Source: CAYUVA01 sp964448115 [NCBI: uncultured bacterium] (GTDB taxonomy: Bacteria; CAYUVA01). From it: a stretch of 64,000 nucleotides of DNA. The position numbers were made by a program, and so were the translations under genes. Each line of letters opens with the position of its first letter. Position 1 is the stretch's first letter. Below the pieces are notes generated by a model. The model was not told the DNA's origin. It did no database searches and was given only the letters and a program-made list of their open reading frames with translations. This document shows positions 24,194-32,859 of the stretch, one piece after another. The stretch covers positions 1 through 64,000 of the forward strand of contig CAYUVA010000005.1 in NCBI GenBank assembly GCA_964448115.1, written 5' to 3'.

Positions 24194-27127
24194 ATGACAC
24201 GGTTGGCTAGGATATTTTTTGCGCTTTCGATCGTTGTATTCCTGGCAGGTATTGGCGCTGCCATAATGGCGACTGCACCACGGGCTACAGCGACTGTTGG
24301 AACCGGAGAGATGACTGAAACCGAGAGCCCCAGGGCTTCTTTACCCAAGGATGAACCATGCGTAGCCAAAGAAGACAAGGATGAGATCTTCAAGCTGCTC
24401 GAAGAGCTGAAAAAGAACATCGAGGAAAATGGAGTTCAACCTTATATAGAAGAAAAATTTGGCAAGGAGAAGATAAGGGAAGGATACTATATGCTAGTAG
24501 AGGTAGAGAAGGAGCCGGAAAAGGAAATCAAGGACTTCGTCAAGCTGCCTCAAACATTGCGCAAGGTAGGTGATGATGTTATAGCTGATGTTTATATCGT
24601 AACCAATTCGCCGATCGGTTTGCTGCGCGGCTGGGAGGTTACCCTGCAAAAGAAGTACAACAAGTGGCATATCAGCGATGTAACAGAAACCTTCACCTAC
24701 AATAAGTTCTACAAGATAAGCGACCTGACATGGAATAACTACACCTTCAAGAATCTAAAGATCGAGAAGGATTCCATAGTCATAGAGATCCCGGAAGGGA
24801 ACTGGATAGTGGGTAGTGCGTCAGATCTGAAGCCCCATGTTGTCATTTTGGGAAAAGGAACCGTGGAGTTCTTCCCCGCCAACGAGATTGAACGCAATCA
24901 GCTCAAACGATATACCGAGGAGACCAGCTTCAAACAGGATATAGAGGAGCTTGTCCTCTCCTTCCATCCGGATGAATATAAGAATATCACCGCCACCTTG
25001 GAGCTTACCGAGAAAGCGGATGAGATTCGCGAGAAGAAGGCAAAGGATATCTTCGATAAGAGATTTGCTGCTTATAATGATCTTCTGGGATTTTCGTTTA
25101 AGGCTCCACCTGATGAAAAGGATAAATGGCGCTTTATTCCCCACGAAGAGGAATTCATCGCCGATTTCAAGACCGAGAAATTCGACTGGGTTACTTATGT
25201 ATTCATCCCGGATGATAATGTCCTGGTCGAGGAGGTTCTCCTGGGACGCTTCAAGAACATACCCTTGACTGAGTTCCGCAGATTCGAGGTCTGGTGCTTA
25301 TTCAACAAGAAGGAGCAACGAGAAAACCTGACCATGCGCGAGCTGGAAAGGGAAAACAAAGATATGCTCGACTTCGAGCATATAAATGCGGATGTTACCG
25401 TTACCAAAGCACCAGAATTCAAGCTGATCGCAAGGTCGGAGATCACCTGGAAGAGCTTGAGGGATAATCTGCAGAAGCCTGAATTCAGCATGAATAGAAA
25501 GCTCAAGGTCAATTATGTTAAGGATCGCAACGACAAGGAGCTTTATTACGTTGACCAGGGCTACACCAAGATAATTATCCTTCCCCAACCAATGGGTAAA
25601 TATCAAAAGGCTGTCTTCAAGTGGTCCCTGGAGGGGGATGTTATCATGCAGCTCAGAGCCGGTCTTTTTATGATGACCTACGGCTGGCTTCCTGATTACG
25701 GATATTTACAGGATCAAAGCATCGACCTGACGGTCAGGGTTCCAGAGCCTAAAATTGCCTGTGCCATCGGGAAACCGGTCGCCGAATGGCAAGAGGAGGG
25801 GTTCAACTGTACCCGATGGGTCGAGGAGCAAAAGGTGATGCTTCCTGGCTTCATGTTCGCTGAATATGTCAAGGAAACCTTTACCTCAGAAAGGGTCCCC
25901 GGCAAGACCATGATGGGTTACTTCACCAAGAAGCCCTTGGTCTTCTACTGGGATGTTACCGACCTGTTCGATGTCGAGTGGGGCGGTTGGACAGAGGAGG
26001 ACTACATCCAGGATTACATTCGCCGCATGGAAGGCAATATCATAGAAATAGACACCGCTATCGGCTGGAGCAGGTTCAAAGCAGAGGTAGAGAATGTGCT
26101 AGCGCTTTATTCAAAGCTATTCGGCGAGTATCCCTTTGATAAGCTAGCGGTAGTGCAGATGCCGATAGAAGCCGGCTACGGTCAAGGGCTTCCCTCTATG
26201 CTTATCCTTGCTGGTTTTGCATTCCTTAGCCCCGGCACCATGCAGAAGTTCGGTTGGGATACCATGATGACCTTCGTGCCAGGATTCATTGCCCACGAGA
26301 CCTCACACCAGTGGTGGGGGCACAAGGTGCCCTGGTACAGCTATCACGATCAATGGCTCAGCGAGGCATTTGCCCAGATATCCTCAGCCTTGTATGTACA
26401 ATCTCGTTTCTGCAAGAAAGGCAACGAGGAATATGCCAGCCTGATCGATAGGTGGGCTTATCAGGCAAAGAAATACGACGAGAAGGGTCCTATCTGGCTG
26501 GGCGGCTTCAGGCTTGGTTATGAGAACTACTACTATCTCACCTACGAGAAGGGTCCTTGGCTTCTGCACATGATCCGGATGATGGCTGGCGATGATGCCC
26601 TGATCGCCATATTACGCAACTTTGTCAGGGTCTGCGATCCCGGTCCGGGAAAGAATTTCTGGATACCCGCGACTTCTTTAGATTTCGTGGATATTGTCGA
26701 AAGAACACTCGGTGAACAGAACATGAAGAACCTGTTCAATGGAAAGACCGACATGGATTGGTATTTCGATCAGTGGCTCTTCGACACTGGCATCCCAAGC
26801 TATGAGCTTGCTTACCAGATAGGCGATGATAAGAAGTCGGTAAAGGTGCGCATCAGGCAGACCGGCGATAAGCTCTTCCAGATGCCAGTACCGATATTCT
26901 TCCACTTTAAAAAGCCAGTCAAAGTTACCGAAATGGTCATGGGAGATGACTGCGTTCCCAAAGAGAAGGTGGTTAAAAGGTATTACGAGGTCAGAAGGGT
27001 TTGGGTCGATGACAAGGAGGAGATCTTCGAGTTCAGCTTCGACAGGAAGCTAAAGAAGGCTACCCTGGATGACTTTGATAATGTGCTTTGCGATAAAAAG
27101 GACCTCGGCGAGGTAAAAGAACTGTAA
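24194..27127 (+). CDS. Exported M1-like zinc metalloprotease
   Basis: 977 residues. An N-terminal hydrophobic segment (about 7-27) is a signal peptide or anchor. Residues about 40-550 form a long beta-rich N-terminal region with no named domain. The gluzincin site is intact: H701-E-T-S-H705 followed by W-W-G-H and the third zinc ligand E724, exactly 18 residues after H705 as in peptidase family M1. The GxMEN exopeptidase motif expected just before it is replaced by 'EAGYGQGLPS', so aminopeptidase activity is doubtful. A tail of about 150 residues follows. GAGG ribosome site; own promoter; strong terminator downstream. Probably acts on periplasmic or extracellular peptides. Confidence 0.87.
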   Translation: MTRLARIFFALSIVVFLAGIGAAIMATAPRATATVGTGEMTETESPRASLPKDEPCVAKEDKDEIFKLLEELKKNIEENGVQPYIEEKFGKEKIREGYYMLVEVEKEPEKEIKDFVKLPQTLRKVGDDVIADVYIVTNSPIGLLRGWEVTLQKKYNKWHISDVTETFTYNKFYKISDLTWNNYTFKNLKIEKDSIVIEIPEGNWIVGSASDLKPHVVILGKGTVEFFPANEIERNQLKRYTEETSFKQDIEELVLSFHPDEYKNITATLELTEKADEIREKKAKDIFDKRFAAYNDLLGFSFKAPPDEKDKWRFIPHEEEFIADFKTEKFDWVTYVFIPDDNVLVEEVLLGRFKNIPLTEFRRFEVWCLFNKKEQRENLTMRELERENKDMLDFEHINADVTVTKAPEFKLIARSEITWKSLRDNLQKPEFSMNRKLKVNYVKDRNDKELYYVDQGYTKIIILPQPMGKYQKAVFKWSLEGDVIMQLRAGLFMMTYGWLPDYGYLQDQSIDLTVRVPEPKIACAIGKPVAEWQEEGFNCTRWVEEQKVMLPGFMFAEYVKETFTSERVPGKTMMGYFTKKPLVFYWDVTDLFDVEWGGWTEEDYIQDYIRRMEGNIIEIDTAIGWSRFKAEVENVLALYSKLFGEYPFDKLAVVQMPIEAGYGQGLPSMLILAGFAFLSPGTMQKFGWDTMMTFVPGFIAHETSHQWWGHKVPWYSYHDQWLSEAFAQISSALYVQSRFCKKGNEEYASLIDRWAYQAKKYDEKGPIWLGGFRLGYENYYYLTYEKGPWLLHMIRMMAGDDALIAILRNFVRVCDPGPGKNFWIPATSLDFVDIVERTLGEQNMKNLFNGKTDMDWYFDQWLFDTGIPSYELAYQIGDDKKSVKVRIRQTGDKLFQMPVPIFFHFKKPVKVTEMVMGDDCVPKEKVVKRYYEVRRVWVDDKEEIFEFSFDRKLKKATLDDFDNVLCDKKDLGEVKEL

Positions 27128-27142
27128 TAAGCGGTTAGCAAA

Positions 27143-27172
27143 TCCCCGGCTGATCATAGCCGGGGGTTTTTA
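27143..27172 (+). terminator. Rho-independent terminator
   Basis: Stem ccccggct / agccgggg with loop gatcat, followed by a T-run (gttttt). It closes the metalloprotease gene. Confidence 0.85.
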
Positions 27173-27216
27173 TGAAATATGGATAATAGAATAATTCTAT
27201 GACTTGGGAGAAGCTA

Positions 27217-28128
27217 ATGAAGACAAAAGATGTTGTTGCTATCTTGAGCATTATTCTGCTTATGGCTGGTATCTGCTGGTCATTGGAGGAGAAGCTGGAT
27301 AATCCTTTGGACTGGATCAACTTCGCCAGTCCGCCGAAGTTCGCTTTGGACTATGATCAGGTAATCTATTACCTCAAGGCTACCGAGAGCAAGACCTTCG
27401 TCCAATTCGCCATGTTCATAGAGCCTGACACCCTCGCCTTTAGAGATGTCGATGGCAATAAAGTTTATGACCTGGTGGTGGCATACAAGGTATTCGATGA
27501 TCAGGGAATGGTTGTCCAGGAGAATCTTGAAAAAAGAGAGCTGAGTTATACTAAAAAACAATTCAAGAAACTAAAGGGAGAGAAGATAAAGCTGTGCTTC
27601 GGATTCCCCATCGAACCAGGCGAATACATCCTCAGAACCGCGATTAAAAGCTACCTGAGCAAGGATCAGGCAGCAAAAGAATCAAAGCTGAATGTCCCCG
27701 CCTTCGATGATAAGAGCCTTTGCATGAGCCCTGTTATTCTTGCCGAGGAGCTTGAGAAGGTCTCCTCCAAGTCAGAGGATGACCCGTTCATCAAGGGAAA
27801 CTACCATATCGTTCCTCGAATCGGCAATAAGTATAAACTTGGCGATACACTCAAGCTCTTCTATGAGATCTATAACCTGACCCCGAACCCAGAGACCAAA
27901 AAGTATGATTTCTATGTCGAGTACAGCTATTGGGTTGGGAGAGTGAATAAATGGACAAAGAATAAGCTCAAGATACAAGGCGATAAGCCTACCCAGATAT
28001 ACGAGGTCGAACTCGAAGAATCTCCCCTTTTTAAGCCTGACAAGTACAAGCTCAAGATCGAGGTTACCGACCAGATGGCAAATGATGCCAAGATAGAGCA
28101 GATAGTGGAGTTCGAGATCGTACAATAG
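27217..28128 (+). CDS. Exported protein of unknown function, GWxTD-like neighbourhood
   Basis: About 303 residues from the ATG at 27217, selected because GGGAG lies 6 bases upstream; an ATG at 27199 has no ribosome site. Residues about 1-23 are a signal peptide. The mature protein is Lys- and beta-rich: 'VVAYKVFDDQGMVVQENLEKRELSY' then a C-terminal beta-sandwich-like block ('LGDTLKLFYEIYNL...YEVELEESPLFKPDKYKLKIEVTD'), similar in style to the end domains of GWxTD-type secreted proteins. No catalytic motif. It follows the metalloprotease but has its own upstream terminator, so it may be separately expressed. Confidence 0.7.
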   Translation: MKTKDVVAILSIILLMAGICWSLEEKLDNPLDWINFASPPKFALDYDQVIYYLKATESKTFVQFAMFIEPDTLAFRDVDGNKVYDLVVAYKVFDDQGMVVQENLEKRELSYTKKQFKKLKGEKIKLCFGFPIEPGEYILRTAIKSYLSKDQAAKESKLNVPAFDDKSLCMSPVILAEELEKVSSKSEDDPFIKGNYHIVPRIGNKYKLGDTLKLFYEIYNLTPNPETKKYDFYVEYSYWVGRVNKWTKNKLKIQGDKPTQIYEVELEESPLFKPDKYKLKIEVTDQMANDAKIEQIVEFEIVQ

Positions 28129-28140
28129 TCGCATGGTATA

Positions 28141-28170
28141 TTGACAAAAGAAGCTCTCGAACTATATTAT
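28141..28170 (+). promoter_or_regulatory. Promoter of tRNA-Phe
   Basis: TTGACA (28141-28146), an 18-base spacer and TATTAT (28165-28170). The predicted start lies a few bases before the mature tRNA end at 28181, as expected for a tRNA gene. Confidence 0.7.
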
Positions 28171-28180
28171 ATATGTGAAT

Positions 28181-28253
<73 letters not shown>

Positions 28254-28264
28254 TGGCAGCTCGC

Positions 28265-29275
28265 TTACCTTGAGCCACCTCTCCTCCTTGGTGGCGTTAC
28301 CAGCTCTATCTCGCCACCGGCCATATCCTTTAATATATTGGAAGCCCTGGTGATGGCAGAGAGGAAGCTTTGCTGGTCTCCGATATTCCTATAGTATGCA
28401 GCCTGCTGGGATAGAACCTGCACTATCAGGATGCGGTCATCAAGCTGCTGGGCGATTTGCATCGCCTCGTTCAGGTAGTGGTTGACCATGGTCGGATTGC
28501 CGATACCCATATAGATGCGCGCCAGGTTTATGTAATCGACCGCTGTGTCCCATTTTTTCCCTATTTTCTTGTGTATCTCCAGTGCATTTTCCTGAAGTCG
28601 TTGCGCTTTTCTGAACTGCCCAAGACCAATGTAACACTGGGCAAGGTTGCCGCTTGCATTGGCAATAGCAATGGGATCATTGAGCGCTTCAGCTTTCTCT
28701 AATACCTTGCTTCCATAAAGGATAGCTCGATGAAAATCCCGCGCCATTGCATAGGAATCGGCTATCTTCTGCCGAGCGCTAAGAAAACCTGGATTGAGAC
28801 GCAGAGTCTCGTTGAACTGGTCGATGGCGCTGGAGTAAACCTTGACATGGTAATGAACCAGTCCGAGCGCATAATGTGCCAGGTAGTTATCCGGCTGCTC
28901 TATGACCAGGCTCTTGAAGAATTCGTTTGCATCTTCGAGCCTTTTGGCAAGGCGATAGCTTTCCACCAGCTCCTCGTAAACACCTGGATTCATAACACCG
29001 TCTAGCACCTGCCGCTTCAGCACCCTTATCTTCTCGGTCTTATCTTCAGGTGGACGAAACTTCTCCAGGTCATAGACCGGTATATTTTGCAGGGTATCCA
29101 AGGGAGGGGTCGGTCTTTTGACGCTTCTTATGACCTGGTTCCCATAGAAGATGAGTATCCCTAGAAAAATGCATAGAAAGCCTATGGCTAGTGCTCGCCG
29201 GTAGCGATCCTGCACTTCTAGTTTCTTGGACTTGGGTCTTATGGATTCCTGGTGAATATCGTTATCAGCGGTCAT
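28265..29275 (-). CDS. Membrane-anchored TPR protein
   Basis: 336 residues. One transmembrane helix at about 30-48 ('AIGFLCIFLGILIFYG'), then a linker and at least five TPR units from about residue 90 to 310 (for example 'YLAHYALGLVHYHVKVYSSAIDQFNETLRLNPG' and 'ASGNLAQCYIGLGQFRKAQRLQENALEIHKKIG'). TPR arrays serve as protein-binding scaffolds; the partner is unknown. The gene ends 12 bases from tRNA-Phe on the other strand and is divergent from the heparinase-like gene. Confidence 0.8.
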   Translation of the reverse strand: MTADNDIHQESIRPKSKKLEVQDRYRRALAIGFLCIFLGILIFYGNQVIRSVKRPTPPLDTLQNIPVYDLEKFRPPEDKTEKIRVLKRQVLDGVMNPGVYEELVESYRLAKRLEDANEFFKSLVIEQPDNYLAHYALGLVHYHVKVYSSAIDQFNETLRLNPGFLSARQKIADSYAMARDFHRAILYGSKVLEKAEALNDPIAIANASGNLAQCYIGLGQFRKAQRLQENALEIHKKIGKKWDTAVDYINLARIYMGIGNPTMVNHYLNEAMQIAQQLDDRILIVQVLSQQAAYYRNIGDQQSFLSAITRASNILKDMAGGEIELVTPPRRRGGSR

Positions 29276-29385
29276 TGTTATGATCGATATTATCAGAAGG
29301 AGTTTGGCTAAACAAATGACATGCTAATGCTGGTATGGTAGAGTTTTTATTTAGTTATCCACTCTTGGTCAAAGGATTAGTAAAC

Positions 29386-32145
29386 ATGAATATTAAAAAG
29401 ATCTTGCTGCTTGTGAGCATTCTATTCTCCTATGTTTGGGCTTTGTCATCGATGCAAGTTATTGAACTTAACGCTGAGCCGTGGCATCCGGAGATAGATC
29501 ATTATCCGCGCCTTATATACACCTCGCAGATGTACGCCAAGATCGTCTCCCGGTTGAATAAATATCCATATTCAGAGCTTTATGCGCATATTCTAGCTCG
29601 TTCCGCCTCCACTCCCAGTTACGATCACTCGCAATACTTCCCCGCCCAGGAATATAACAACGCCCAGATAGCTAAATGCTGCGCATTTGTGGCGGCAGTG
29701 GAACAGGAGCAAGCGATGGCTGACAAGGCAATAGAGATCCTGGAGAACCTCAATGACGATGTTCATGATCTCCCCTTGCAGGAGTTGGCTTCTGATGTCC
29801 ATATTGCCGAGGCTGTTCAAGGTTACTGCCAGGCGTATGATATCCTGCGCGGGCACGGGTTCATCGATGAAAACAGCCTTTGCCATACCAGGTTGACTAG
29901 CCTGTCCAGCGATTTCTACCAGTTCTTCGCCATTGACTACCGCCTGATCTACCAGACCATGTACAACAATCATAGAACCAAGTCAGCCTCTGCCATCGGC
30001 ACCAGTGGGATCACCTTGAACCAGCACCCGGAGGCGAGCCACTGGGTCGATTTTGCCATGATCAACCTCAACGACATCCTTATGAACGACCTGTCATCCC
30101 CTGATGGATGCTATGCAGAGGGGGGTTACTACTACCAGTACAGCGCAGTCAACCATATCCCTTTTATCATCGCCTTGAGAAACGCCATCGGCGATGCCTC
30201 TGGCTGGTATAATCGTATGATCTTCGATCTTTTCGGCAACATCGAGTATGTACCCGAATATATCGGGGATTTCATTACTAATCCCAGGTTATGGCATCTT
30301 GAGGCGTTCAATATCAAGGTGCGAATGCCAGATGGAAACGGTCCGCCCATCGATGATGCCAACCTGCATTGGTACCCTGGAGCTTCGAGCGATTTCATCT
30401 TTAACCATGGCATCTTCAATTGGCACTGGTTAAACCATCAAGCAGGATTGCAGTATGTCCATTGCACGGATCTGGCAGTCGATTTCATTTGCCATTACGA
30501 TTGTAACCTGACCGCGCTTGAGCCTACTTGGCAACCATCACTAGCCCTGAAAGATGGCGGCAAGGCGGTATTTCGTGATAGCTGGGCACCTGGTGGATTA
30601 TACTTTCTGCTCAATGCAGAACATGGCAACCTGCGCGAGGCTGGCGCCATGCACGAACACCCGGATAATCTCTCCTTTATAGCCTGCCGTGGAGATGAGA
30701 TGATGGCAATAGACAGCGGATACATAAGGTGGGAGGAGCACGACCTGGTGCGCCATGCGAAAAACCATAACACAATATTGATCAACGGGACAGGTCCCCC
30801 TTCTGCTACCTACCTTTCGCCCGCTGATTATGATGCATATATCGAGGAGTTCTTCACCATGGATAACCTCGACTATGCACGAGCCAGCCAGGAGCGCCCT
30901 CGGGCGACCATCAACCGACTGGTACTATTCCCCATGCACAGCTACTTTTCGGTGGTCGATTTCATTGAAAGTACGGATGTTCAAACCTATACATGGCTGC
31001 TGCACGGCAATGGCGGAGGAGACAGCGGCGGCAGCTTTGAGATGCTAGAACAGGGGGGAAGATGGACACTGAATGACTCGAAAATGGAGAGCTTCATTGA
31101 TACCACAGCCGGAAAGCCATCAATGAGCCATCACGAGGACTGGCACGGGTTTGTCTGGGGACAGGCAAAGAAGCACCAGGTCACCCAGGCTGATATAGAT
31201 GATGATGACATCGCTGCCTTGCAGTTTCTGTTCTTGGGGGACTTAAACCATAGTTCTCCAACTCTCACACAACTCCCAGTTCAACCTGGGAATATATTAT
31301 ATCGCTTGGACAATACAACCTTTACTCATTATTATCATCTACAGACAAAATATGGGAGCGCATCCATCGACCTTAATGGCACGCAAGTACGCCATGATGG
31401 CAGGATGCTATTTATCGGGAAAAAAGATCCGCTTTGGTATTTTCAGCACCAGGCAAGCGAAATTCTCATCAATGATCAGAGGTATTACGCCAGCGACAGC
31501 GTAGTAAGCCTGTATTGTAATTATGATATGAATCGGGTGCACCTTTTCGCCAGTCTGCCGTGTGCGGGCAGCCTTGTGATTTATACCGCATTCGAGCCAG
31601 AGAGCATAAGTGGCGAAAATGTAACCTCCTGGGAATATCTGCCTGGTGATTTCACAAGCATAACCCTGAGCGGCGAATCAGAGGTGGAGATACTTCTCTC
31701 CGAGCGCACCCATCCGCCCACACCTACGCCAACCGCAACCAACCCGCCGACAATAACCCCCACTCCGACCTGCACGGGATATCAAACCTCAACACCCACG
31801 CTTACAGCAACAGCCACCCCCTATCCTCGATTGTTCATACTGGTAGCCGGATACATGGACACCGAGATCTCAAGTATGCATGGCGGAAGATTATCAATGC
31901 TTGCTGTTGTCGGTGGGGATGAAGAGGTTAACCATCTGCAAGTGGAACTGACCTATAATGGAGTGGGCAGCGGTGTTTACTTGATGCTCGCCGATGAACA
32001 AGCGGGCGTTTTTATATTGCCATCAATCTCAATCCAGCCTGGTTTGCCAGCGGAGATATTCCTCCTCGGCTTGGAGGCGACATTGATCACCCAGCCTGCG
32101 GTGCCAGCTACCTGGCCTTTTCTTTATTGTGCGGAGGCTTTGTAG
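29386..32145 (+). CDS. Secreted heparinase II/III-like lyase with PT linker and 'GYM' C-terminal domain
   Basis: About 919 residues from the ATG at 29386, preferred over an ATG at 29335 because a signal peptide (NIKK then hydrophobic, ending 'VWA') and an AAAGGA site follow from it. An alpha-helical N-terminal region is followed by a heparinase II/III-like beta-sandwich ('GAMHEHPDNLSFIACRGDEMMAIDSGY', 'RHAKNHNTILING'), as in polysaccharide lyases of acidic glycans. A spacer of about 40 residues rich in Pro and Thr then leads to the C-terminal domain (31831-32145) also found in the genes at 519 and 40624. Likely degrades an extracellular uronic-acid-containing polysaccharide; the substrate is not deducible. 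Confidence 0.85.
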   Translation: MNIKKILLLVSILFSYVWALSSMQVIELNAEPWHPEIDHYPRLIYTSQMYAKIVSRLNKYPYSELYAHILARSASTPSYDHSQYFPAQEYNNAQIAKCCAFVAAVEQEQAMADKAIEILENLNDDVHDLPLQELASDVHIAEAVQGYCQAYDILRGHGFIDENSLCHTRLTSLSSDFYQFFAIDYRLIYQTMYNNHRTKSASAIGTSGITLNQHPEASHWVDFAMINLNDILMNDLSSPDGCYAEGGYYYQYSAVNHIPFIIALRNAIGDASGWYNRMIFDLFGNIEYVPEYIGDFITNPRLWHLEAFNIKVRMPDGNGPPIDDANLHWYPGASSDFIFNHGIFNWHWLNHQAGLQYVHCTDLAVDFICHYDCNLTALEPTWQPSLALKDGGKAVFRDSWAPGGLYFLLNAEHGNLREAGAMHEHPDNLSFIACRGDEMMAIDSGYIRWEEHDLVRHAKNHNTILINGTGPPSATYLSPADYDAYIEEFFTMDNLDYARASQERPRATINRLVLFPMHSYFSVVDFIESTDVQTYTWLLHGNGGGDSGGSFEMLEQGGRWTLNDSKMESFIDTTAGKPSMSHHEDWHGFVWGQAKKHQVTQADIDDDDIAALQFLFLGDLNHSSPTLTQLPVQPGNILYRLDNTTFTHYYHLQTKYGSASIDLNGTQVRHDGRMLFIGKKDPLWYFQHQASEILINDQRYYASDSVVSLYCNYDMNRVHLFASLPCAGSLVIYTAFEPESISGENVTSWEYLPGDFTSITLSGESEVEILLSERTHPPTPTPTATNPPTITPTPTCTGYQTSTPTLTATATPYPRLFILVAGYMDTEISSMHGGRLSMLAVVGGDEEVNHLQVELTYNGVGSGVYLMLADEQAGVFILPSISIQPGLPAEIFLLGLEATLITQPAVPATWPFLYCAEAL

Positions 32146-32636
32146 TCCGGGCGACAACCTGGGGAGCAATATTTTTGCCGCGGGCTTCTTTTTACAAACT
32201 CCTTGCCACAGGTAACACAGGTAGCGATTTTTACCTGCTTCACTGATGAGGGGGCTGGTTTAGCCGTCATAGCTGCTGAGGCTGGCTTGGCGACTTGCGG
32301 GGATGTTTCGCTTTTAGACTCGGCTTGGGATGGGGTGGTGGTCTTTTCTGCCATCATATCTTCAAGGTTTTTGTTCAGACGGTTCACCTTGCGTCTAATG
32401 CCATCCACTTCTTCCATGATCTGTTTTACCTCGGAGCGGGTGGCAATGTTGGCTGCCCCGAGTATGCCCTCGATGCTCTTATCGAACAGGTCCCTTGCCC
32501 CCAACAGCCTATCTACAAGGTTGGATAGCAGTTTATGTTCCGAAAGGTCAGTGAGCAGATTATCTATGCTCTCCTCGCTAGCCTGGTAGAGATCCCTTAA
32601 GAAAGCCCTAATATTTTGGTTCATTTTTTTTTCCAT
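32124..32636 (-). CDS. Phasin-like coiled-coil protein with C-terminal zinc finger
   Basis: About 170 residues from the ATG at 32636, which has AGGTG 9 bases upstream; a GTG at 32648 is the alternative. Residues about 1-95 are helical with a coiled-coil style heptad pattern ('EVKQIMEEVDGIRRKVNRLNKNLEDMM'), resembling PhaF/PhaI-type granule-associated proteins. An Ala/Pro/Lys/Ser-rich linker follows, then a C-terminal zinc-finger (C-V-T-C near 'CGKEF' and C-S-P-G-C). Combination of phasin-like helix and this finger is not one I recognise. The 3' end overlaps the heparinase-like gene by 22 bases, convergently. Confidence 0.65.
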   Translation of the reverse strand: MEKKMNQNIRAFLRDLYQASEESIDNLLTDLSEHKLLSNLVDRLLGARDLFDKSIEGILGAANIATRSEVKQIMEEVDGIRRKVNRLNKNLEDMMAEKTTTPSQAESKSETSPQVAKPASAAMTAKPAPSSVKQVKIATCVTCGKEFVKRSPRQKYCSPGCRPDYKASAQ

Positions 32637-32796
32637 GTTAAAAAACACCTGCTATTGAGTAATTCCTTAATTCTATTAGCATATTGATCAGCAATACTCA
32701 ATGTCTATGATGTGATGATCGTTTTTTTTAAGAAATTTCGTTGCTCTTGTTATGAGCAAATATATAGGATGCACCTAAGATCATACATACTTGTCC

Positions 32797-32826
32797 TTGT
32801 TAGCCTAGTAATTTTCAGTGTAAAAT
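32797..32826 (+). promoter_or_regulatory. Possible promoter of the membrane protein gene at 32860
   Basis: TTGTTA (32797-32802), an 18-base spacer and TAAAAT (32821-32826). Moderate match; it would give a short leader of about 27 bases before the ATG at 32860. Confidence 0.35.
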
Positions 32827-32859
32827 GATCCATTGATTTACGCATATTCCGACAAAAAT

